6,401 nt of DNA from Candidatus Sericytochromatia bacterium (lineage in GTDB: Bacteria; Cyanobacteriota; Sericytochromatia; JACMPN01): positions 1 to 6,401 of the forward strand of contig JACMPN010000556.1 of assembly GCA_014377495.1 (NCBI GenBank). The letters run 5' to 3'. Within the stretch, counting starts at the first letter, position 1. Every line of letters starts with the position of its first letter. The notes below the pieces were generated by a model that saw nothing but the letters and a program-made list of their open reading frames with translations, had not been told where the DNA came from and did no database searches. Below are positions 1-5,040 of this stretch, piece after piece. Both the position numbers and the translations under genes were made by a program.

Positions 1-181
1 CAAACAGGGCCCAGTGGGACCCCACGGCAGCACGGTGCCCTTTGGTCCCAGCCGCATCAACGCCACTGAGGGCGCTGGGGCGGACCAGAGGGCCGCCGCC
101 ACTGCATCCCGTCAGGGTCAGGGCAGTCAACAGACCGATCAAAACCGACCGTTTGGCAAAGCTGGCAATAGTAGCAACCAT
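1..181 (-). CDS. Lipoprotein of unknown function, N-terminal part only
   Basis: On the minus strand an ATG at 181-179 opens a frame of 60 codons that runs off the left edge without a stop. The first 26 residues form a typical lipoprotein signal: lysine and arginine at residues 10-11, a hydrophobic stretch SVLIGLLTAL, then the lipobox LTGC with Cys26, followed by SGGG. This predicts cleavage by signal peptidase II and lipid anchoring of Cys26 in the cell envelope. A strong ribosome binding site GGGAGGG lies 6 nt before the ATG, which supports both start and strand. The remaining visible residues (31-60, rich in Ala, Gly, Val and His) match no domain I recognise, so the function is unknown. The gene is divergent from the channel gene that starts at 412. 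Confidence 0.75.
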   Translation of the reverse strand, partial: MVATIASFAKRSVLIGLLTALTLTGCSGGGPLVRPSALSGVDAAGTKGHRAAVGSHWALF

Positions 182-187
182 GAACGA

Positions 188-194
188 CCCTCCC
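188..194 (-). promoter_or_regulatory. Ribosome binding site of the lipoprotein gene
   Basis: The minus strand reads GGGAGGG here, 6 nt before the ATG at 181. It is one of the best Shine-Dalgarno matches in the window and settles the start of the left-edge lipoprotein. Confidence 0.65.
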
Positions 195-323
195 AACCCT
201 GCACGACTCCGCCGTGCACCCCTGCTTTGTCGGTTCCCCTGAGGCAAACCTTGCGTTAAGGCTTGATTTCGACTCGATTATCGTGACGGTCCTCACCGGC
301 GTCCTGCCGGCATCGTGGGACTG

Positions 324-363
324 GCGGCACATGCCCGCCGCTGCGTATGCTGCACGGGCGCTG
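324..363 (+). repeat. Intergenic repeat, copy 1 (CTGCGTATGCTGC element)
   Basis: By hand alignment this 40-bp stretch matches 1767-1806 at 33 of 40 positions without gaps. It begins GCGGCACA and contains CCGCTGCGTATGCTGC. It lies 48 bp before the channel start at 412. TATGCT (346-351) could serve as a -10 box, since it shares four of six bases with TATAAT, but no convincing -35 box stands at normal spacing. It could therefore be a promoter with a non-standard upstream element, a regulator site, or a leader RNA element. Conservation of the element in front of two adjacent genes is the main argument that it matters. Confidence 0.6.
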
Positions 364-411
364 CCGGAGAGCAATTTAAAAAACGTCAGAAGGGTCGATG
401 GTCGCCATGCG

Positions 412-1767
412 ATGACAGAAGACGTGATGCTGGTCGGGGACAACCCCCTGACGAAACGGTTGCGCCAGCTGCTTGCACCGGCCGGCCACTGCGTCAGGGT
501 CGATCCGGCGGCATTGCCGGAGGGGGCATGCACGGCGATCGTCGTGGCCACCGACGATGACGGCCACAACCTGGACCTGGCATTGCTGGCCATGGAGCGG
601 TCTCCCCCCACTCGGCACGTCATCCGCATCGACTCGCCGGCGTTGGCCCGGGGCCTGCAGGAGCGGCTGCCGACGGCGGTGATCCTCTGCCCGCCGGCCA
701 TCGCCGCCTCCAGTTTTGCTGCGGCGACGGTCCACCCGACCCTGCAGGGGGCCTTGCAGGTGAAAGGGGAGCTGCACGTGCTCTGGGAAACCAGGGTGCC
801 CCCGGCCGACGCCCAGATCCTGGCCAGGGACGATCAGGGTGAATGCCTGGTGCTTGCCCCATGGCAGGAAGTGGCGGAATGGCTGGCGAAAGACGGCCCC
901 GTTCCCCGGCAGGTGCCGGCTGGCGGCGAAGCGCCGGACTGGCCCGATTGGCGAGGGATCGCCCTGGATCCGGTCGTCGTCGTCAGCGTGGCTTGTTTTC
1001 TGGGCCTGCTCGCCTTCGGCACCCTCTTCTTCGCCTATGCCAAAAGCCTCAGCTGGCTGGACGCCCTCTATTTCACGGCGACGACGGTGGCCACCGTCGG
1101 GTATGGCGACATCTCCCTGCATGACGCATCGGTGCTTCCCAAAGTGGTCGGGATCGGGATGATGTTCGCCGGTGTGACCTCGGTGTCGGTGATGACGGCG
1201 CTGGTCACCGACGGGATGTTTCGTTACCGCACAGCCGTGCTCAAGGGGCACAGGCGCTCCCGGCTGCAGGGCCATGTCGTGCTCTGCGGACTGGGCCGGC
1301 TCGGTGTCGGCATCATTGACGTCCTGCAACAGATGGGCGAGCAGGTCGTCGCCATTGAGCCGGCCCCGGACCCGCTCCTGGCCAGGCTGATCCAGCAACA
1401 CGGCGTCCAATTGATCCAGGCGGACGCCTCTCATCCGGAGAGCCTCGCCTTTGCCAATCTGCCGCAGGCCAAGGTCCTGATTGCCGCCACCGGCGAGGAT
1501 CTGGTGAACATCCGGATCGCCCTGACGAGTGCCGCCATCTGCCCGTCGTTGCCTATGGTCCTGCGCATCCTCACCCCGGAGCTGGCACACAGGGCCCAGC
1601 AATTCCTCGGATTCGGCCGCACCCTGAGTCCGGCCCGCCTGGCCGCCGAAGCCTTTGCCGCAGCCGTCCTCAAGGATGACCGGGTCTGCCTCGTCGCCGA
1701 ATGGCGTGGGCAGATGATCGAACTGATCGAAACCGGTGACGGACAGATCCGCGTCCGGGACACCTAG
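412..1767 (+). CDS. Two-transmembrane potassium channel with RCK (TrkA-N) domain
   Basis: From the ATG at 412 the protein has 451 residues. Residues about 5-110 form a Rossmann-like domain with a degenerate glycine motif (LVGDNPLTKRL). A linker follows to about 180. The pore module has TM1 at about 187-210, the pore helix and selectivity filter TVGYGD at 228-233, and TM2 at about 243-267. A C-terminal RCK/TrkA-N domain starts at about 287 with GLGRLG (293-298), an acidic residue at the end of the second strand (Glu316) and QADAS near 336-340. The filter identifies a K+-selective inner-membrane channel; RCK domains gate such channels in response to nucleotides or ions. The start at 412 is my choice because the Rossmann strand begins at once. 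AGAAGGG at 388-394 is rather far away, so ATG 427 is an alternative. The next gene follows after 74 bp. The ligand cannot be told from sequence. Confidence 0.9.
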   Translation: MTEDVMLVGDNPLTKRLRQLLAPAGHCVRVDPAALPEGACTAIVVATDDDGHNLDLALLAMERSPPTRHVIRIDSPALARGLQERLPTAVILCPPAIAASSFAAATVHPTLQGALQVKGELHVLWETRVPPADAQILARDDQGECLVLAPWQEVAEWLAKDGPVPRQVPAGGEAPDWPDWRGIALDPVVVVSVACFLGLLAFGTLFFAYAKSLSWLDALYFTATTVATVGYGDISLHDASVLPKVVGIGMMFAGVTSVSVMTALVTDGMFRYRTAVLKGHRRSRLQGHVVLCGLGRLGVGIIDVLQQMGEQVVAIEPAPDPLLARLIQQHGVQLIQADASHPESLAFANLPQAKVLIAATGEDLVNIRIALTSAAICPSLPMVLRILTPELAHRAQQFLGFGRTLSPARLAAEAFAAAVLKDDRVCLVAEWRGQMIELIETGDGQIRVRDT

Positions 1768-1806
1768 CGGCACACGGCCCCCGCTGCGTATGCTGCGCAG
1801 GCGTTG
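1767..1806 (+). repeat. Intergenic repeat, copy 2 (CTGCGTATGCTGC element)
   Basis: This is the second copy of the 40-bp element at 324-363 (33 of 40 identical, same orientation). It begins at the last base of the channel stop codon and ends 35 bp before the start of the acidic-tailed protein at 1842. The identical core CCGCTGCGTATGCTGC spans 1781-1796. Its possible -10 box TATGCT is at 1789-1794. If used, it would give the downstream gene its own short-leader transcript rather than only read-through from the channel gene. Confidence 0.6.
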
Positions 1807-1830
1807 GCGAACCCGCGCTTGAACACCAGC

Positions 1831-1836
1831 AAGGAG
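1831..1836 (+). promoter_or_regulatory. Ribosome binding site before the acidic-tailed protein
   Basis: AAGGAG lies 5 nt before the ATG at 1842. It is a near-perfect Shine-Dalgarno sequence at good spacing. It is a main reason to treat the unrecognised 122-codon frame as a real and well translated gene. Confidence 0.7.
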
Positions 1837-1841
1837 AGACA

Positions 1842-2210
1842 ATGTCCGACGAGATTGGCAATCCCGACGTTCCCAAGCAGCCCCTGGCGACCGTGAACGT
1901 GTCCATCGGGCAAGGGGACGAGCCAGGCAGCCTGCGCATCCGCCAGGAAGGCACCGGCAATGTGCTGCTGCGCTTCGAGGCTCTGATCGCCGCTGCCGGA
2001 CAATTGTTGGAAACGGCCATGCTGGCCACGGCCGCCAGACCGGAAAAGATCACCGGACCCTTCGTCACCGAGACCCTGGCGGCCTACATCGGCGGCGAGC
2101 TGGATGAAAATGCCGAGACGATGGTCACCGTCTCCCTCGATGCCCTGACCCCGCGACCGCCCGTCGACGATGCCGACGAACCGGCCGAGGACGAAGACGA
2201 CGCTGAATAA
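1842..2210 (+). CDS. Acidic-tailed protein of unknown function, 122 residues
   Basis: I do not recognise this family. The 122-residue product has no signal peptide or membrane segment and is probably cytoplasmic. Residues about 15-100 look like a small folded domain: a possible strand (ATVNVSIG), a helix-like stretch FEALIAAAGQLLETAML at 45-61, and a second possible strand (TMVTVSLD) near 93-100. The tail from 109 to 122 carries 10 Asp or Glu in 14 residues. The ribosome binding site AAGGAG and codon use like the neighbours support a real gene. It lies 74 bp behind the channel gene and has its own copy of the intergenic repeat, so a joint role or joint control with the channel is plausible but unproven. 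Its stop is only 5 bp from the transposase remnant, so a shifted or truncated natural C-terminus cannot be excluded. Confidence 0.7.
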   Translation: MSDEIGNPDVPKQPLATVNVSIGQGDEPGSLRIRQEGTGNVLLRFEALIAAAGQLLETAMLATAARPEKITGPFVTETLAAYIGGELDENAETMVTVSLDALTPRPPVDDADEPAEDEDDAE

Positions 2211-2215
2211 CGATC

Positions 2216-2329
2216 TCAGACAAGCGAGCCCTCCCAGAGTCTGACCCAAATCAGGACGCAGGCGAGTTGCAACAGTCCCAGAAAATTCAGGGCCTTCTTG
2301 TCGTAGCGGAGTAGCCGCCACCGTATTCG
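2216..2329 (-). pseudogene. C-terminal remnant of an IS5-type transposase
   Basis: On the minus strand about 37 codons before a TGA (2218-2216) read RWRLLRYDKKALNFLGLLQ followed by LACVLIWVRLWEG. This pattern, [R]RYDK.A.NFL..[LV]QLACALIW, is the usual C-terminus of DDE transposases of the IS5 and related families. Upstream of the conserved part the frame continues only to 2428 without transposase-like residues, so the catalytic domain is missing. I see no clear terminal inverted repeat or target duplication. The remnant marks an old insertion and deletion just behind the acidic-tailed gene. It cannot encode an active transposase. Confidence 0.75.
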
Positions 2330-2668
2330 GCAGGGAGTTGGTTCCATTGGCAAGCAGATGGGTGGCTCCACACGTGGCTGCCGCTCTTTGGCTGGGGGCG
2401 TATGCTGTAACAATGTCACTGCCTTCATCTCCGGCTCTTGGCTTTGCCACTCTCAACCGACGAGAAGGCCGTGACGTCTGTCTACCTACCGCTTGCTTGT
2501 CCGAGATAGTGACTGAGGATCGGCGCACCCAGGTACGATCGCTGAGTCTTGGTGGGATTCAGCCATGACAGCTACAACACATGAGCATATGTTTGTATGA
2601 TAGTTTCATGGTGAAAACCAAGGGCTTTGCGAGGCGGTGGCGCGGGCTGCCGGGACGGTGAGGGGACG
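2330..2668. other. Gene-poor, less GC-rich stretch before feoA
   Basis: I find no convincing gene here. A short plus-strand frame (ATG 2413 to TGA 2568, 51 codons) has no recognisable features and no good ribosome binding site. Base composition is clearly less GC-rich than in the flanking genes, above all at 2400-2640, which fits degraded foreign DNA next to a transposase stub. The stretch also holds a third CGTATGCTG motif (2399-2407) and the dyad region upstream of feoA (2563-2611). Confidence 0.5.
2563..2611 (+). promoter_or_regulatory. Nested inverted repeats and possible promoter upstream of feoA
   Basis: Two dyads share nearly one centre (about 2585-2587). The outer arms are CCATGA (2563-2568) and TCATGG (2606-2611). 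The inner arms are TACAACACAT (2573-2582) and ATGTTTGTA (2589-2597), which pair except for one extra C. TATGAT at 2596-2601 matches five of six bases of the -10 consensus, but the -35 region is weak. A repressor bound to the dyad would cover this promoter. feo operons are usually iron-regulated by Fur or DtxR-type proteins, but the sequence does not closely match the classic Fur box, so the regulator is unknown. Confidence 0.4.
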
Positions 2669-2974
2669 ATGTCAGCTGCGGTGCAGGATCAGTTCGGCAA
2701 GAGCCCGGTGATGGACCGGACGGGCTGGTGGTCACGCCGGAGCCGGAGCAACCTGTCCGGCACCCTGGTGACGACGGCGCCACACGAGTTGGTGACGATC
2801 CGCGACATTGCCGGTGACCCGATTCTCTGCCACCGCTTGCTGGAGCTGGGCTTCACCCCCGGCCAAACCGTGTCGGTCCTGGCGGCGGCCCCGTTCCCCG
2901 GTCCGCTGGCCGTGGCCCTGCGGGGCACGATCATGGCCCTCCGCCATGCGGAGGCCGCGTGCATTCTCCTGTAG
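2669..2974 (+). CDS. feoA: Ferrous iron transport protein A
   Basis: The product has 101 residues. The SH3-like FeoA domain covers about 39-101 and shows the family signature RLLELGFTPGQTVSV (56-70), then GPLAVALRG (78-86) and ALRHAEA (90-96). FeoA is a small cytoplasmic partner of FeoB and is thought to modulate its GTPase or transport activity at the inner membrane. The start at 2669 is preceded by GTGAGGGGA (2658-2666). An in-frame start at 2627 would add 14 residues unlike the family and has no better ribosome binding site. Even so, the protein has an extension of about 38 residues before the domain, with a basic patch RRSR at 23-26. That is longer than the usual FeoA of about 75-85 residues. 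The feoB start lies inside the last codons, so the two are co-translated. Confidence 0.9.
   Translation: MSAAVQDQFGKSPVMDRTGWWSRRSRSNLSGTLVTTAPHELVTIRDIAGDPILCHRLLELGFTPGQTVSVLAAAPFPGPLAVALRGTIMALRHAEAACILL
2950..2954 (+). promoter_or_regulatory. Ribosome binding site that sets the GTG start of feoB
   Basis: GGAGG lies inside the feoA coding region, 4 nt before GTG at 2959. No other in-frame start close to the G domain has a comparable signal, so feoB most likely starts at this GTG and overlaps feoA by 16 nt. Confidence 0.65.
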
Positions 2975-4911
2975 GGGAAGGGGGCCAGGCACCCGGCGCG
3001 GCGTTGCGGATCCCGATCTTTGCCCTCGCCGGCCAGCCGAACTGCGGCAAGACCACCCTCTTCAACGCCCTGACCGGTTCCAACTACCGCACCGCCAACT
3101 ATCCCGGGGCCACGGTCGAATATTCCGTCGGCACCCTCGCCCCGCATTTACAGACGGCGGCCCGGATCGTCGACCTGCCCGGCTTCGGCACCCTGAACGC
3201 CCAGTCCCCGGACGAGCAGGTGGCCGTACGGGCCCTGTTCGATCACCCCAAGCTGGGTGCGCCCGACCTGGTCATCCTCGTCGCCGACGCCACCCAGCTG
3301 TCCCGCCACCTCTACGTTGCCCGACAGGTCCTGGACTCCGGCTTTCCGGCCGTGTTGGCCGTGACCATGGGCGACCTGCTCACCGACAAGGGATTCACCC
3401 TCGACGTCGCATTGCTGGCCAAGCGCATGGCATGCCCCGTCGTCCTCGTCGATCCCCGCAACGGTGGTGGCGTGCCGGAGCTGATCGCCGCCTGCAAGAC
3501 CCGGCTGGCCAGCGCCGTGCCCGGTCCCCGCAGCATCCGGGCCCCTCAGGATGCAGCCGGTGTCCGGACGATCTATGCCGCCATCGAGGCAATCGAAACC
3601 GACGTCCTCCGGCCCACACCCGGCATCACCCCGGCGACGGCCCTGCACGCCCCCCATCCGCTGACCGCCAGGCTCGATGCGATCCTGCTGCACCCGGTCT
3701 GGGGCATGGCCATTTTCGTGCTCTCGATGATGGCCATCTTCACGGCGATCTTTTGGGTGGCCCAGCCGGCGATGGACGGCATCGACGCCGCGTTTTCCTG
3801 GCTCGGCGGCCAGGTGACGGCGGCCCTGCCCGGTTCCTGGGTGGGTGATTTCGTGGCCAATGGGCTGATCAGCGGGATCAGTTCGGTCGTCATCTTCGTG
3901 CCGCAGATCGCCATCCTCTTTCTGGCGATGGGATTCCTCGAAGACTCCGGCTATCTCGCCCGGGGGGCGATGCTCGTCGACAAGCCCCTGGCGGCGATCG
4001 GCCTGAACGGCCGTTCCTTCGTGCCGATGCTCTCCGGCTTTGCCTGTGCCATCCCGGCGATTTTGGCGGCCCGGACGATCCCCAGCCGTCGCGAGCGCTT
4101 GTTGACCATCCTGATTTTGCCCCTGATGAGCTGCTCGGCCCGTCTGCCCGTGTATGCCCTGCTCCTGGCTTTCCTCACGCCCAAAGACAAGCCTTGGATC
4201 GGCGGCCTGGGCCTGACGATCCTCTATTTTTCCAGCCTGATGGCCGGGGCGGCGGTGGCCACCATCGCCAGCAAGTTCATCAAGCGGCGGGAACCGTCCG
4301 TCTTCATGCTCGAACTGCCGGCCTACCGGCGGCCGCAGATGCGCATCGTGCTCCGTTCCACCATTTACCGGGTCAAAAACTACCTCAGGAAAGCCGCCGT
4401 GCCGATCGTCACCGTGGCCACCATCCTCTGGGCCCTGACGACCGTCACCGTGCCGGGGACTCCGGCGATGATCCCCGAGGCCGATCGCATCGGCTACTCC
4501 TATGCCGCCGTGATCGGCCATTGGCTGGACCCGGTGATGGCCCCGCTCGGTTTCGACTGGCGGGTCGGTGTCACCCTGATCGCCTCCTTTGCCGCCCGCG
4601 AAGTGTTCGTCAGTTCGTTGGCCCTCGTCATGAAGGTCTCGGCGGACGGCGATGCGCTGCAGGGATCGTTGCTGACGGCGATGCAATCCGCCACCCTCGC
4701 CGACGGCAGCCCCATGTTCACCGTCGCCTCGGTCGCCGGCCTGATCGTCTTTTTCCTCATCGCCCTCCAGTGCATGTCGACCGTCGTCGTCAGCAAAAAG
4801 GAGACAGGCAGCACGGCCATGGCTGCCGCCCAGGTCGTCGGCTATACGGGCGGCGCCTATCTGCTGGCCTTCCTCACGGTGCATGGACTGCGCGCCCTGG
4901 GGATCGCCTAA
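2959..4911 (+). CDS. feoB: Ferrous iron transporter FeoB with variant G4/G5 motifs
   Basis: The 650-residue inner-membrane protein imports Fe(II) with FeoA. The N-terminal G domain shows G1 GQPNCGKTT (25-33), G2 around Thr52 in YPGATVE, and G3 DLPG (72-75). The G4 position reads TMGD (136-139) instead of the usual NMxD, and the G5 region reads VDPRN where many FeoBs have VSTRG or similar. The membrane part has the FeoB core LEDSGYLARGAML (327-339), the gate motif GFACAIPA with Cys363, SCSARLPVY (391-399), the second gate AAREVFVSSL (545-554) and QCMSTVVVSKKETGS with Cys605. The length fits the shorter FeoB type (E. coli FeoB has 773 residues). The GTG start is supported by GGAGG and overlaps feoA by 16 nt. 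No feoC follows. The transporter looks intact; altered nucleotide preference is possible but unproven. Confidence 0.95.
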   Translation: MHSPVGEGGQAPGAALRIPIFALAGQPNCGKTTLFNALTGSNYRTANYPGATVEYSVGTLAPHLQTAARIVDLPGFGTLNAQSPDEQVAVRALFDHPKLGAPDLVILVADATQLSRHLYVARQVLDSGFPAVLAVTMGDLLTDKGFTLDVALLAKRMACPVVLVDPRNGGGVPELIAACKTRLASAVPGPRSIRAPQDAAGVRTIYAAIEAIETDVLRPTPGITPATALHAPHPLTARLDAILLHPVWGMAIFVLSMMAIFTAIFWVAQPAMDGIDAAFSWLGGQVTAALPGSWVGDFVANGLISGISSVVIFVPQIAILFLAMGFLEDSGYLARGAMLVDKPLAAIGLNGRSFVPMLSGFACAIPAILAARTIPSRRERLLTILILPLMSCSARLPVYALLLAFLTPKDKPWIGGLGLTILYFSSLMAGAAVATIASKFIKRREPSVFMLELPAYRRPQMRIVLRSTIYRVKNYLRKAAVPIVTVATILWALTTVTVPGTPAMIPEADRIGYSYAAVIGHWLDPVMAPLGFDWRVGVTLIASFAAREVFVSSLALVMKVSADGDALQGSLLTAMQSATLADGSPMFTVASVAGLIVFFLIALQCMSTVVVSKKETGSTAMAAAQVVGYTGGAYLLAFLTVHGLRALGIA

Positions 4912-5040
4912 CCACCCCCGGCCGTGGCCACCGACAGGTGTCAGCCAGCGGCAAAGCGGCGGCTGCTGCCCCCGCAACAGGTGTCTTGTTCAGGTGAGCC
5001 ATGGACAACAGGCCGCAAACACCGTGATATCGTAGTCACC
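4912..5040 (+). promoter_or_regulatory. Gap between feoB and the esterase, with hairpin and 9-bp direct repeats
   Basis: The 129-bp gap holds a stable hairpin with arms GCGGCGGC (4956-4963) and GCCCCCGC (4968-4975), seven of eight pairs and loop TGCT. It is flanked by two direct copies of ACAGGTGTC (4934-4942 and 4977-4985). There is no T-run after the hairpin, so it is not a standard intrinsic terminator. AGGTGAG (4992-4998) precedes ATG 5001, which opens only an 8-codon peptide (MDNRPQTP) in another frame. TATCGT at 5028-5033 lies 7 nt before the likely esterase ATG and fits a TANNNT -10 box for a leaderless message. The esterase may thus be transcribed apart from feoAB. Confidence 0.35.

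Larger units (their letters stand above)
182..411. promoter_or_regulatory. Divergent intergenic region between lipoprotein and channel genes
   Basis: About 230 bp separate the two divergent starts and should hold both promoters. A less GC-rich patch at about 246-290 contains TTGCGT (251-256), TTGATT (263-268) and the dyad CGATTATCG (274-282, GATAAT on the minus strand), but I cannot pair -35 and -10 boxes convincingly. The right part carries copy 1 of the CTGCGTATGCTGC repeat (324-363) and an A-rich patch (373-383) shortly before the channel start. The frame of the channel gene stays open upstream to 214, but that extension does not look like protein sequence. Confidence 0.4.

Noticed and set aside
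324..345. Possible sigma-54 promoter (CGGCAC, then GC) in the repeat element
   Set aside because: The required GG and GC at fixed 10-bp spacing are not present in either copy.
214..411. Upstream in-frame extension of the channel gene by 66 codons
   Set aside because: The extension does not resemble the family, contains the intergenic repeat, and the Rossmann strand begins right at ATG 412.
376..1842. Long minus-strand open frame of 488 codons opposite the channel gene
   Set aside because: It mirrors the GC-rich codon pattern of the channel gene, its product is rich in Gly, Arg, Asp and His with no domain, and the plus strand encodes a clear channel.
2338..2568. Plus-strand frame of up to 76 codons between the transposase stub and feoA
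   Set aside because: No ribosome binding site, no recognisable sequence, composition of degraded DNA. It overlaps the possible regulatory region at its end.
3148..4977. Long minus-strand open frame of 609 codons opposite feoB
   Set aside because: It is the usual antisense artefact of high-GC coding DNA. The product is hydrophilic low-complexity sequence, while the plus strand is unmistakably FeoB.
4931..4998. Cobalamin-riboswitch-like words (AGGTG and GCTGCCCCCGCAAC)
   Set aside because: The short match to the riboswitch core is tempting, but the other conserved parts (GGGAA box, the continuation after CCCGC, the closing pairing) are missing, and nothing here relates to cobalamin.
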